A DNA stretch of 64,000 nt from an uncultured Bacteroidales bacterium (GTDB taxonomy: Bacteria; Bacteroidota; Bacteroidia; Bacteroidales; SZUA-534). The position numbers were made by a program, and so were the translations under genes. Where the stretch lies: positions 94,200-158,199 of the forward strand of contig CADASL010000007.1 in the NCBI GenBank assembly GCA_902790595.1, given 5' to 3'. Below are positions 1 to 10,276 of the stretch, in pieces (positions within the stretch are counted from its first letter, which is position 1; the number at the start of each line of letters is the position of its first letter). The notes under the pieces were generated by a model, which worked only from the letters and a program-made list of their open reading frames with translations, did no database searches and was not told the origin of the DNA.

Positions 1-3000
1 TTTTATAGAAGCCTGCGCCAATACCAGCGGTGATTGTATGACCGCCTTTTTTCTGGGTTTCATCTGATTGCAGAATCCATTGGAAGTCATAACCATTGGC
101 AGGTTTCAAACCACCAGTGACTGCACCTAAAGCAGTAACGCTACCGTTCTCCTCGCCGCAATCGGCCAGGGCTGTCTGCTTAACTTTGCTGTGGTCGATT
201 TCGAGCTTACTATCCGGACCTTTCACCTCAACTGTGTCGTAAATCTCGCATCCGTCATCCGTCAGTATTGTAAGGTAATATTTTCCGACACCGACATTGG
301 TTACGGCAGTGTCGTTCCAAATGTTGTTGTCATCATCTTTCCAAGTGTAAGTGAAATGGCCACTTGGTGTACCAACGCTGTCGGCTTTCGCATAGAAGCT
401 TGCGGTTTCGTCGCCGTAGCACTTGATTGAGTCGGTGTAGGTGATTTTGTTGGTAACCTCCCGGGCACCTTTAACTGTAATTGAGAGTTCGGTGAAGCAT
501 TCAGTGGCACCCGCTTCTGCTACCTCAACTTTGTGGCTGCCGGCAGGGAGTTTCGCTTCGTCAGAGCCGTTTTTTTCGCCACCATCCCACTTATAAACAT
601 AAACCGCACCTGGTTTGGCATTTTCCACAACCACTTTAACAGTTGCAGAGTCATCCTGACATTTTACCTCCGAAATAACATCAACACGCAGTTTCAATGT
701 GTCAGGCATTGTCGAGACGGTGTCGAAATACTCGCAGAGATTGGCATCTTGAATTTTGAAGGCGATTTTTGCGCCTGGCAGACTGGCTGCGGTCAAGATT
801 TCTTCCTTGTCTTTGTCTTTCTCTTCATATTCACCATTAAGATAAGCAGACAACTTATAGTTTTTAGTACCACCCTCGGCTTTGAACATCACTCTGCCCG
901 TGGTGCCTCCGCACGAAGCCTGCAAGGTAGAATCGGCAATAACCGTAGCTGTGAGCGGTGCGTTGGGTTGAACAACGGTGAGGGTTGAATCTTGTTGGCA
1001 ACCATCCTCATTATTAGTGACAGTAACCACATAATCGCCGGCGGCAAGGTTATCTATCTTGGCAAGATTGGAGAGTTCCTCAGCCGAGCCTTTCTTTGCC
1101 CAAGAGAATGAATAGTTGCTCTGAACAGCACCCACATTAGTAACATTAACCTCAAGTACACCGGTGGTGTCACCGTAGCAGGCAATGGTGTCGTTGCGAA
1201 CCTGTCCGATGGTAATCTTCTCAGGTGTGCTGATTTCGAACGAATCCATAACCGAGCAACCATACTCATCGGTTATTGATATGAAATATTTACCGGCTGC
1301 CAGTTTCAGAGTGTCAACCGATTTGCCAACGGTCTTGGCAATAACGCTGGCACTGCTGAAATCGCTACTTGTTGCCCATACAAAGTTGTATAGATGTTCA
1401 TCAGAATCACCATCGCGCAGCGGCTTCGACACTACCTCGATGCTATCGCCGTAGCACTCAACGTGAAGGCCAATGGGGGAAATGTATTTAGCGGAGCTAC
1501 CGTTGCGAATTGCTAACGCCGGCGTGATTTCTTTAGAATCGAATTTAACCTTCTTAATTGGTTTCGACAGGTCGTTCTTCTCGTGGTCGGCGAAGGTAAT
1601 AATGGCATGCATTAATTTACCATTTTTGGTGAAAGAACCACCAACTCTGACTGCCCAACCGCCTTCAGCCGGATTCATACCATTTATTGCGCTCCAATCG
1701 ACAACACCAAAAGTACCTTCGGCGTCCTTTCCCTTTCCAAAATTTATGAGATTTAAGACCTCGTTGGACTCGGTAGAGAAGGTTATGTTAAAATCTTTTG
1801 GAGAAATTGTCCAGTTTTTCGAATTCTTCCTATCGTGTTGATACAATTTCAATTCAGTTCCGTCAGGAGCAACCAAGTAGAATCCGAGTCCGTCAGCATA
1901 TCCTCCGGAATACGAACCTTTAATGGTCACATTGATTTCTGTAGTGCTAGCGATTTTAAACGGAGCCACACCTCCTATACCAGCATTCATCGGTTGAAGG
2001 AGTTTAACTGTAATAGTATCAGAAACTGTAGTGCAATGATTCTTGGTAACTGAGAATTTGAATTTCACCTCACCGGCTTCACGGTCATCCTCAGTTGGCT
2101 CATAAACCATAGCCAAATCCTCTTCAGTTCCGTTGAATGAACCCGTACCAGATACAATCTCCCACAAATACTCACAATCATCGTTGTTTTCAACCTCAAC
2201 ATAATATTTGCCAGATTCATAATTGTTGATGAAATCTGCTTTATCGCATACCGGAGTGATTGTATTAACCTTTATCACCGGAGCCTGCACTACGTGAACG
2301 TTTACTGTGTCGTATGCCGGGCAGCCATAATCAATATCAGTAATCAAGCAGACAAGCTGGAAATTGCCGGCTTCCTCGCTTATGAATGTGATATCTGGCT
2401 GACTGGCAGGGGTCTGGAATTTATCTAAATGAGTTTTCCAAGAATAAGTATAATTGCCAGTAATTGTTGCATCAAAGTTCCACGGTGTCTCAGTGCACGT
2501 TGTATCAAATACAGGAGGAATGGCAGGCATACCGTGCACTTCCACATCTTCCGGAAGTGAAGTTTTTGTTGCACAGCCATTACTGTAAGAGACCGTAATA
2601 GAATAATTCCCAGGGTCTTTTGTCCATTTGTATTTCAATACGCTTTCAGTTCCAACCGTCTCTCCATCAACCTTCCACACATATCCCGACATTCCCGGCT
2701 GTGTCTTGTATGTCACTTCATCATTTTTGCAAACATCAAATTCGCCATCTGTAATTGTCGGGGTGACAGGCTTTTTAATGTAAATCATTACAGTTTTTTC
2801 GGCATCGTCACAACATCCATAGCCATTAGCCAACAATGTCAACTTCACATAGCCTTGGTCTTTATCATCATCAGAAGCCACATATATATTAGTATTATCA
2901 GGTGTAAATTCAATATCAGATGAATACCAAGTTAAAGATTTAGCATGTTCTGCCTTGAAAATCTTTGTCAAATCAATTTTCAAGACTTCTTCATCGCATA

Positions 3001-6000
3001 TTGTATCGGGGCACGATTTTAGTTTTTCTACCACTGGTTTCGCATAGAATGTTACATTAGCGTCTTTTGAGTCAAAGCACTCTCCCACAACTTCCGTCAA
3101 ATTCAGCTTGCAAATAACGCTGTCCTTATCACCCATATTTGTAGGGCGGAACACTCCATTTTTATATTCTGCATTATGCTCGGACAGAGACGGAGTCCAT
3201 GAATGAGTATATAAATTCTTAACAGATTCGTCATCGCCCAAATCAACACTCGATACGAATTCCGGCACATTATATGCCAACCCACAAACAGCGGTATCCT
3301 TGTTAATTGTCACCACTGGAACAGGAAGTATTTTAATCAAAGTAGATGCTCTTACTGTTTTACAACCAGTTTCAGTTGCATTTGCCGTGATACGGATTCT
3401 TTTGATTTCTTTCAAACCCTCAAATTCAAGTTTATATGTAGCTTTTTCTTGTGAAATTGATTTGGCTTCAACGCCTCCGGTCACCTCCCAATCGATAGTG
3501 CCTCTTTTATCTAAAACTACAGCCGAGCATTCCGTTGCTCCATCACAAACCATAACACTGTCTTTCTCCAAATTAACAAATAATTGGTTTTTAAACACCA
3601 ACTCCGCCGCTGTTGATTTTATGGTTCCGCAATCGCCTTGACCTTTTTCATTCAACGTTATCGTATAAGTCTTATGCTCAGCTCCAGCTACAAGAACTGC
3701 CTTTGCGGTAACTTTTGTCTTATCCACATTGTCTATCTTGGAGTCAATAATTTTCACATTTGCTTTATCACTTGGCTCCCAAGTCACATCAGTATTGCCT
3801 GCGGTAATTTTACCTTCCAATTCAATTGTGTCATTGCAAGTGGTGTATTTAGTCTTATTAATTGCGGGCTCTGGCTTTGCATAAACCGGGAATGTATATG
3901 TGTCAGAAATCGCATCTTCACCCGTACAACCGACATTGCTGGCCACCACTTTCAACTTTACTTCTTTATTGGTAGTTACGTCTGCCACTTGAGTGGTGTA
4001 CTTGGTTGTAGCCTCATCATCTGGTCCGAACGATGTGTCGGCGCCCTTCTCCAAACTCCACTTAAATGCTGTTGCGTTTTTAGTATTTACTTTAATACTG
4101 CTCAGAACTCCAGCACCACAAACACTAGTCGGTGCATCAAATTTTTTATCTTCAAATACAGGTTTGTCATAGAATGTCAATGTTATAGTGCTGCTTGTAC
4201 CATAACAATCGCATCCTCCCTCGTTTTTTTTCTCCTTAACAACGATTTTATACCTACCAGCTTTTGTAACTTTCAGATTTAATCCTTCGCTACTTGGATC
4301 CTTTGCACCACCATCAAGAGCTTCTTCCACATCAGCCACCAAGTTTGCTTCGTTTCCAGAGATACCTGGTATTGCTTCAATATCAACTACCAAACCGCAG
4401 ACATTATCATTGCCTGTTATAATCGTTGGGTTAGGTAGAGAAATCACAGTAACATTTTTGGGCGTGGCGGTAACCTCACACGAACCATTCTTCGCCACCA
4501 ATGTCAGACTACTTGAACCAGATGTGTTAATGGTCAAGTTTGGATTTAATACAACATCTTGTCCCGTAGGCAACGAAACTGCAACATTGTCTGATGTCCA
4601 TTTAACGCTGGTATAATCACCGGTAATAGTAACTCCATTTATGGCCGGATTTGATTCATCTTCGCATATATACTGGTCGGCGCCGATATTGATAGTCGGC
4701 TTTTTAACATCATCCAAAGAAACCGATAAATCCTCGCTTTCGCATTTGTCATCCGAAATCTTCAAAGTATAGTTGCCTTTTTTTAGACCAGACAACTCAG
4801 CTTCGGCACTTGTAGTACCTGTTGCACTTTTGCTTAGAGGACCGCTCAAATCATATTTATAGAAAGTATGCTCTTTATAACCACCTTTTGCTAATATTTT
4901 GATTTTACCAGTACTTTCATCCTCGCACGCAGGGTCTGGAGTAAACATGTCAATTTCAATTTTTGCCGGGCCATCAGTATAACTGTTGTTTTCCTCATCA
5001 TCCAATAAATAACGGAACGGATCTGCATCAAACGTACACCCATTCTTATCTGTCACTGTCAAATAAATATTATCGCCACTATGCGCCGTAACCTTGGTGT
5101 TAGGCGCTACTCTTTCGTTTTCCTCCCATTCAATATATTTATATGGTTCCGTTCCATTTTTAACAGTGCTCTTCAATACAATATCATCACCATAACAAGT
5201 TGCCCCCGTATCGACCTCCACACCTCCGGTGAAATTCTTTGGACCTACAATTTTCTTTTCTTCATAGCCCTCGTCCAAATTATATTTACTTTTTTTGGGG
5301 CCAGAATAGAATCCTATTCTATAAGTTCCAGGTCCCAATTTAACTGTCTGTTTTGTCCCAGGCTTGTTGAATACGTCAGGCTCACTCGAATCGTCCAATA
5401 CACCAATGCAATATGAACCAGAACCAGCATTCACAACCTCTACTTCATAAGTCGCTAAATATAAATCCTGATTTGAATTTGTTGCGTTCGCCGGACATTG
5501 AATATCCTTTATAAGAGTAATTTTTATTGTTGGAACACCATCTTTTCCCGCAGACTTAATTCTCACACGACTATACAATTGTCCGTTAGCCTTACGGAAA
5601 TTTGTACTTGTATGCTTGTAAACAAACACTGTAGACCCTTCAGCCTTCACGGTCATATTCTCCGCCGCATTAGTAAACCACTTGTCGGTCACCATTGAGG
5701 AATTTCTGATATCAAGCTCCTCGGCGTTCTCGGTGGCGGTGAACACCGAGCAGGTTACGCTATGGCCGGCGGTGTTCAGCGAGCCGGCATTGAGGGTGAC
5801 GTTCCCTTCTGTAGCCAAATCCGAAGCCAGAGTCCAGTTGCCGCCGTTGAAGACGATGTCGCCATCGAGCGTTGCCGGCAGGTTCAGCGTTTGGTCGCCC
5901 TCGGCCGAGAGAACCAGCGCGCCGCGCAGCTTGCCGAAATCAACTTTGCTGTCAACACTCACCGAGCCTCCAACTGTGAGGTCCTTCTTGCCAGAAAAGA

Positions 6001-6268
6001 CAAACTCGGCATCGGTCGCCGTAAGGCTTCCTATCACTACTTCGTCGCTGAGCGTCACGGTGTTTTTGGCACCGCTGAACGAGTTGGCGTCGAACACTAC
6101 GCTTGTACCTGATTCCGGCACCGTTGCACCCGGCTCGCCACCCGATACGGTTGCCCAGTGGCTGTTGTCGGCCCACTTGCCGCTGCCACCTACCCAGAAT
6201 CTCGACTCTTGACCGAACAGTTGCGTCGCAACTAATAAAATCGATACTGCTAAAATTTGTCTCTTCAT
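1..6268 (-). CDS. Giant secreted SprB-like adhesin, N-terminal 2089 codons (partial, runs off left edge)
   Basis: The reading frame opens at the ATG at 6268 and I find no stop before base 1, so at least 2089 residues are present and the C-terminus is missing. It starts MKRQILAVSILLVATQLFGQ, a signal peptide, followed directly by FWVGGSGKWADNSHWA, the opening common in Bacteroidetes cell-surface and gliding adhesins. The first 180 residues look like a beta-solenoid start. The middle is a long run of PKD/Ig-like modules rich in Cys, Asp and Thr. Around residues 1600-2089 there are SprB-type repeats (for example DSIACYGDTTG, LAAGDYVVTVTNNEDGC). Expected to be exported by Sec and then T9SS, with a sorting domain beyond the edge. 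It is transcribed away from the PP2C gene behind it. The role as adhesin or gliding filament is inferred from the family. Confidence 0.85.
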   Translation of the reverse strand, partial: MKRQILAVSILLVATQLFGQESRFWVGGSGKWADNSHWATVSGGEPGATVPESGTSVVFDANSFSGAKNTVTLSDEVVIGSLTATDAEFVFSGKKDLTVGGSVSVDSKVDFGKLRGALVLSAEGDQTLNLPATLDGDIVFNGGNWTLASDLATEGNVTLNAGSLNTAGHSVTCSVFTATENAEELDIRNSSMVTDKWFTNAAENMTVKAEGSTVFVYKHTSTNFRKANGQLYSRVRIKSAGKDGVPTIKITLIKDIQCPANATNSNQDLYLATYEVEVVNAGSGSYCIGVLDDSSEPDVFNKPGTKQTVKLGPGTYRIGFYSGPKKSKYNLDEGYEEKKIVGPKNFTGGVEVDTGATCYGDDIVLKSTVKNGTEPYKYIEWEENERVAPNTKVTAHSGDNIYLTVTDKNGCTFDADPFRYLLDDEENNSYTDGPAKIEIDMFTPDPACEDESTGKIKILAKGGYKEHTFYKYDLSGPLSKSATGTTSAEAELSGLKKGNYTLKISDDKCESEDLSVSLDDVKKPTINIGADQYICEDESNPAINGVTITGDYTSVKWTSDNVAVSLPTGQDVVLNPNLTINTSGSSSLTLVAKNGSCEVTATPKNVTVISLPNPTIITGNDNVCGLVVDIEAIPGISGNEANLVADVEEALDGGAKDPSSEGLNLKVTKAGRYKIVVKEKKNEGGCDCYGTSSTITLTFYDKPVFEDKKFDAPTSVCGAGVLSSIKVNTKNATAFKWSLEKGADTSFGPDDEATTKYTTQVADVTTNKEVKLKVVASNVGCTGEDAISDTYTFPVYAKPEPAINKTKYTTCNDTIELEGKITAGNTDVTWEPSDKANVKIIDSKIDNVDKTKVTAKAVLVAGAEHKTYTITLNEKGQGDCGTIKSTAAELVFKNQLFVNLEKDSVMVCDGATECSAVVLDKRGTIDWEVTGGVEAKSISQEKATYKLEFEGLKEIKRIRITANATETGCKTVRASTLIKILPVPVVTINKDTAVCGLAYNVPEFVSSVDLGDDESVKNLYTHSWTPSLSEHNAEYKNGVFRPTNMGDKDSVICKLNLTEVVGECFDSKDANVTFYAKPVVEKLKSCPDTICDEEVLKIDLTKIFKAEHAKSLTWYSSDIEFTPDNTNIYVASDDDKDQGYVKLTLLANGYGCCDDAEKTVMIYIKKPVTPTITDGEFDVCKNDEVTYKTQPGMSGYVWKVDGETVGTESVLKYKWTKDPGNYSITVSYSNGCATKTSLPEDVEVHGMPAIPPVFDTTCTETPWNFDATITGNYTYSWKTHLDKFQTPASQPDITFISEEAGNFQLVCLITDIDYGCPAYDTVNVHVVQAPVIKVNTITPVCDKADFINNYESGKYYVEVENNDDCEYLWEIVSGTGSFNGTEEDLAMVYEPTEDDREAGEVKFKFSVTKNHCTTVSDTITVKLLQPMNAGIGGVAPFKIASTTEINVTIKGSYSGGYADGLGFYLVAPDGTELKLYQHDRKNSKNWTISPKDFNITFSTESNEVLNLINFGKGKDAEGTFGVVDWSAINGMNPAEGGWAVRVGGSFTKNGKLMHAIITFADHEKNDLSKPIKKVKFDSKEITPALAIRNGSSAKYISPIGLHVECYGDSIEVVSKPLRDGDSDEHLYNFVWATSSDFSSASVIAKTVGKSVDTLKLAAGKYFISITDEYGCSVMDSFEISTPEKITIGQVRNDTIACYGDTTGVLEVNVTNVGAVQSNYSFSWAKKGSAEELSNLAKIDNLAAGDYVVTVTNNEDGCQQDSTLTVVQPNAPLTATVIADSTLQASCGGTTGRVMFKAEGGTKNYKLSAYLNGEYEEKDKDKEEILTAASLPGAKIAFKIQDANLCEYFDTVSTMPDTLKLRVDVISEVKCQDDSATVKVVVENAKPGAVYVYKWDGGEKNGSDEAKLPAGSHKVEVAEAGATECFTELSITVKGAREVTNKITYTDSIKCYGDETASFYAKADSVGTPSGHFTYTWKDDDNNIWNDTAVTNVGVGKYYLTILTDDGCEIYDTVEVKGPDSKLEIDHSKVKQTALADCGEENGSVTALGAVTGGLKPANGYDFQWILQSDETQKKGGHTITAGIGAGFYK

Positions 6269-6544
6269 AACTTTATATTATTGAAGTGTTGCTATTTCAA
6301 TTTTTCGCTCCCCGCACACATTTGTGTACGAAAAGCGCATAAAAGTAATTTTTTTTGAAAACCACTTTTTTTTGTTTTGATAATTCGCCTATAAACTTCG
6401 GTTAATACACAAAATTCAAGGTTAAGGCTGACGCGGGGCGTTAAGGCATCGGTTGTTTAGGGCAATATGGCGGTGCGGAAAAGTGGCCCGGAGGGGCGGA
6501 AAATGCGGCGCTTGAACCGCACTTTCCCTGTGGCCGGTCTCGCA

Positions 6545-8785
6545 TCACGCGATTTTGATACCAACCAGAAGCACATCGTCGGTCTGGCTGGCCGGAGCCT
6601 TGCTTGCGTCAGACTGGCGCCACTGCTCAAAGGTGCGCTGGTAGGTCTGCAGCTGCTCGTCAAAAGGTGCGGTGCTGTTTTCGAGCAGCATCTCGTACAA
6701 CCGGCGACGGCCGAATTTCTGGTCTTCACCCGTGTTGCAGAACTGGTCGGTAATGCCATCGCTGTAAGCGTAGAAGCAGTCGCCCGGCTCAATTTCTATT
6801 TCGTGGTTGGTGAACTGCTCATCCTTTCCATATATACCTATATTCATACGGTCGGGGTCGAATTTTGTCAGTTCGTTGTTGCGCACCATAATGAGCGGCC
6901 TGCACGCGCCCGAATACTGCAGCATTTGGCGCTCGCTGTCAATCAGCAACAGGGCCATATCAATGCCGTCGAGTCCGCTCAGGGCGTTGTTGTCCTGGCG
7001 CAGAGCCTTGCGCACGTTGTCACGCAAATTGTCGAGCAAATAGCTGGCTTTCAACTTTTGCGACTTCATATCGATGTTAGCCACAATGTCGTTGAGCATT
7101 GATATGCCGAGCATACTCATAAACGCTCCAGGCACGCCGTGACCGGTGCAGTCAGCCACCGCCAGCGCCTTGTAGCGTCCGATTCTGACGGCCCAGTAGA
7201 AATCGCCGCTCACAATGTTGCACGGGCTGAACATCACCAGGCACTCGCCGAATATCTGCCGCATAATCTCCTTATTCGGAATCACCGCCTCCTGAATGTG
7301 CTTGGCATAGACAATACTGTCGGTGACGCTCTTATTGGCCACGTTCAGCAGCTCGTTCTGCGACTGCAGCTCCTCTTTGGCCGCCACAAGCTGGTAGTTC
7401 TTCTCGTCGAGCATCACATTTTTCCGGCGCAGCATACGGTTGAGTTTCTTGCGTCGCAAACTCGACACCAATATTATTATTGAGATGACCAGCAAGCTCG
7501 ACGTGATAACAATCGACAGCAACCTCTGGCGCTTGTACTGCTGCTCGTGCTCATACTCCTGAAGCGCGCGCTGGCGCATTCTGTGCTCAAACTCGGCTTT
7601 CGATTTCGATTGCGCCACACGGGCGGCGGCCTCATCGGTGCTGCTCTCAACAAGCTGATATGAGAGTTCTTTCAGATAGTGGTTTGCCTTATAACAGTCG
7701 CCTTTGAGCTCATAGTACTGAGTGAAAGCCATCAGTATCTCCTTTTTTATCTCTCTGCGCGGATGCTCCTCTATTTCTAGTTCGTCGGCACGATTCAGGT
7801 ACTCCAACGCCTTGTCCATATTACCTCGGCGCATCTGGGCACGACCAAGCAGCGTCAATGTTCCCGATTGGTTCGATTTCAGATTATAGTCGTGCCGGAG
7901 CTTGAGCAGCCGCTGGCAATGCTGCTCACACGAGTCGATGGCCGCTTCCATTTCCTTGCCGGTGAGTTTTTCGGCCATCTCCATATATACCATTGCAATA
8001 TACGAATGCAGCTGCTGCATCTCAATAATGTTGGGAACCGTCAGAGCCAGGGCATAGGCGGTATCCAAATGCATTTTCGACAGTTTCAGGAACTCTTCGG
8101 CTACCGAATCGCGACGGCGGCGCTTGTACTTGTTCACATAAACGCGGGCAAGTCCCGTGTGGTCGGCAATGAGGCCGTAGGTGTTATTTATGATTGAGTC
8201 GATGGTGAGCGCCCGCTCAAAATATTCGATGGCATTTTGGTAATAGCGCACGTGAGCATTCATATTGCCCAGATTCTGAAGCACTTGTGTTATACGTATG
8301 GAGTCACCAATCTCGCTGAACGCATCAAGGCTGATATGGTAGTATTTCGATGCCGACTCGTACTGCCCCTGGGCTGTGAGAATGATAGCCAGGTTCATAT
8401 TCGAAAGCGCAATGTTGAATTTGTCGTCGAGCTTGTCCCAAAGGTTAAGCGACTCCACGCTGGCATCAAGCGCTTCGGCGTATTTATTGGCCCACAAGTA
8501 GTAGCGCGAGCGGTATCCGTAGCTCAACGCCAAATAGCGCGGCGAATTGAGCTTTTGGGCCAAATCGAGCATCAGCTGGCTGTACTTGCCCGACGAATCG
8601 ACATCGTAGAAATAATTACAAATGTAATCGTACCGCGACAGTTTGGCTGTATCATCGGGCATTGAGACAACCGCAATGCGGAGGCTGTCAAGTTTTTCCT
8701 GCGCGGACACAACACTAACCGCTGCCAACATAATGCCAATCAACATCCAAACTCTGCAAATCCGTCTGATACCCATCTTCTCCAT
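6545..8785 (-). CDS. TPR-repeat membrane SpoIIE/PP2C-type serine phosphatase
   Basis: 746 residues. An N-terminal hydrophobic segment ends in VVSAQ, so the first part lies outside the cytoplasm. Residues about 30-400 are a series of TPR-like helical hairpins. One transmembrane helix (about 422-442, VITSSLLVISIIILVSSL) is followed by a coiled coil. The C-terminal 200 residues are a SpoIIE phosphatase with the metal-binding GDFYWAV and ADCTGHGVPGAFM motifs and the late SDGITDQ motif. The layout suggests a sensor that dephosphorylates a Ser/Thr-phosphorylated regulator. A SiaC-like protein, the usual substrate class of such phosphatases, is encoded at 35839. The ATG at 8785 is used; an ATG three codons later is equally possible. 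No kinase is adjacent. Confidence 0.88.
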   Translation of the reverse strand: MEKMGIRRICRVWMLIGIMLAAVSVVSAQEKLDSLRIAVVSMPDDTAKLSRYDYICNYFYDVDSSGKYSQLMLDLAQKLNSPRYLALSYGYRSRYYLWANKYAEALDASVESLNLWDKLDDKFNIALSNMNLAIILTAQGQYESASKYYHISLDAFSEIGDSIRITQVLQNLGNMNAHVRYYQNAIEYFERALTIDSIINNTYGLIADHTGLARVYVNKYKRRRRDSVAEEFLKLSKMHLDTAYALALTVPNIIEMQQLHSYIAMVYMEMAEKLTGKEMEAAIDSCEQHCQRLLKLRHDYNLKSNQSGTLTLLGRAQMRRGNMDKALEYLNRADELEIEEHPRREIKKEILMAFTQYYELKGDCYKANHYLKELSYQLVESSTDEAAARVAQSKSKAEFEHRMRQRALQEYEHEQQYKRQRLLSIVITSSLLVISIIILVSSLRRKKLNRMLRRKNVMLDEKNYQLVAAKEELQSQNELLNVANKSVTDSIVYAKHIQEAVIPNKEIMRQIFGECLVMFSPCNIVSGDFYWAVRIGRYKALAVADCTGHGVPGAFMSMLGISMLNDIVANIDMKSQKLKASYLLDNLRDNVRKALRQDNNALSGLDGIDMALLLIDSERQMLQYSGACRPLIMVRNNELTKFDPDRMNIGIYGKDEQFTNHEIEIEPGDCFYAYSDGITDQFCNTGEDQKFGRRRLYEMLLENSTAPFDEQLQTYQRTFEQWRQSDASKAPASQTDDVLLVGIKIA

Positions 8786-9079
8786 TCTTTTTTCTGATAC
8801 TCTTTTTTAAAAACACAATACGTAAAACACCCTTTTCTACGTGATTTTTCTCCTGTAAGTTCCAAAAAAATTATATGATTTGCCGATTGCTTGATTAATG
8901 GCTGATTTGCAAGCATATCAGTAATCTGATTGATGCCGGAATGGCTTATAGCGCTGCGATTTTCAACTTATCACACTAAATTGTTTTTCGTTTGCGTTTA
9001 ATGCCTATATTCGAAAATGGATTTAAAACATAGGTGAACAAAATATTATTAGCTACATATAACTAAAAGTCAAATTATT

Positions 9080-10171
9080 ATGAATCATAATCTATACTGC
9101 GTTATAATGGCCGGTGGCGCCGGAACGCGCTTTTGGCCGGTTAGCCGCTCATCGTACCCGAAACAATTCATCGATATTCTGGGAATTGGCAAATCGCTGC
9201 TGCAACTCACCTTTGAGCGTTTCACAAAGATTGTGCCGCCGCAGAATGTTTTCATCGTCACTAGCGCCGAATATAAAGATTTGACACTCAAACAACTGCC
9301 GCAGATTACCGCATCGCAGATTCTGCTTGAGCCCGCTCGTCGCAACACTGCGCCTTGCATCGCTTATGCCAACTTCCGCATCCAGCAGATAAACCCCGAT
9401 GCCTGCATTGTTGTGGCGCCGTCGGACCATCTGATTCTGAACGACCAGATGTTCATTGAGACCATCTCGAACGGCTTCGACTTTGTGGCCAACAACGATA
9501 ATCTGCTCACGCTCGGCATCCAGCCCACCCGCCCCGACACGGGCTACGGCTACATCCAGTTCGACGAAGCAATCAACTTCAACAACATTGCCGACCTGAA
9601 GCGCGTGAAAGCCTTTACCGAGAAGCCGAATCTTGAATTTGCGAAATTCTTTGTTGAAAGTGGCGAATTCTATTGGAATTCAGGCATTTTCCTTTGGTCG
9701 CTGAAATCGATTCAGGCCGCCTTCAAGAAACATCTAGCCGAAGTTTACAATCTGTTCAACAGCAAATCGGAACTGTTCAACACTGATGATGAAGAAGATG
9801 CCATCGGCCAGATTTATCCTGTCTGCCCGAACATATCTATCGACTATGGCGTGATGGAAAAGGCTGACAATGTGGCGGTTCTGGGCTCGCACTTTGGTTG
9901 GTCCGACCTTGGAACGTGGACATCGCTCTACGAAAACCAACCTAAAAACGACGAGCAGAATGTGATTTCGGGCGACAATGTGCTGCTCTACAACACCAAC
10001 CGCTCAATTGTGTACGCACCAAAAGACAAACTGGTTGTGGTGCAAGGCCTTACAAACTACATTGTGGTTGATACACCCGATGCGCTGCTCATCTGCGACA
10101 AGGACGAAGAGCAAACCGTGAAGGTGATTGTGAACGACATCAAGACTAAAACGGGCGACAAGTATATTTAA
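9080..10171 (+). CDS. manC: Mannose-1-phosphate guanylyltransferase
   Basis: 363 residues, the usual length for the single-domain form without the C-terminal isomerase cupin. The N-terminal nucleotide-binding signature MAGGAGTRFWPVSR is intact, with the PKQF motif behind it. Further motifs include LEPARRNTAPCIAY, VAPSDHLI, FTEKP and WNSGIFLW, all typical of GDP-mannose pyrophosphorylases. It makes GDP-mannose from mannose-1-phosphate and GTP for surface polysaccharide. It is monocistronic, with a clear bidirectional terminator just downstream shared with the converging trmN6. The ATG at 9080 follows an A-rich leader with no Shine-Dalgarno sequence, normal for this phylum. TTG at 8981 and TATATTCG at 9006 may be a weak promoter. 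Confidence 0.93.
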   Translation: MNHNLYCVIMAGGAGTRFWPVSRSSYPKQFIDILGIGKSLLQLTFERFTKIVPPQNVFIVTSAEYKDLTLKQLPQITASQILLEPARRNTAPCIAYANFRIQQINPDACIVVAPSDHLILNDQMFIETISNGFDFVANNDNLLTLGIQPTRPDTGYGYIQFDEAINFNNIADLKRVKAFTEKPNLEFAKFFVESGEFYWNSGIFLWSLKSIQAAFKKHLAEVYNLFNSKSELFNTDDEEDAIGQIYPVCPNISIDYGVMEKADNVAVLGSHFGWSDLGTWTSLYENQPKNDEQNVISGDNVLLYNTNRSIVYAPKDKLVVVQGLTNYIVVDTPDALLICDKDEEQTVKVIVNDIKTKTGDKYI

Positions 10172-10178
10172 TAGGTAA

Positions 10179-10218
10179 GAATTAGAATTTAGGATTTAGG
10201 ATTTAGAAATCAGAATTC
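10179..10218 (+). repeat. TTAGGATTTAGG-type intergenic repeat, copy 1
   Basis: Simple AT-rich element built on GAATTTAGGATTTAGG units between manC and its terminator. An inverted copy lies at 11071-11100 on the other side of trmN6, and a third relative at 51564-51590. Confidence 0.6.
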
Positions 10219-10232
10219 ATTGATTTTAATAC

Positions 10233-10263
10233 AAAAAAGGCGCGGATGGTTCCGCGCTTTTTT
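10233..10263. terminator. Bidirectional intrinsic terminator between manC and trmN6
   Basis: Seven-base stem GCGCGGA / TCCGCGC with a 4-base loop (TGGT), flanked by A6 on the left and T6 on the right. It can therefore stop transcripts from both converging genes. Confidence 0.9.
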
Positions 10264-10276
10264 GTTTGTTATGACA

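Noticed and set aside
1..6212. Many plus-strand open frames opposite the left giant gene
   Set aside because: They are short, overlap each other and lack protein-like composition. The minus strand is open throughout from the signal peptide at 6268.
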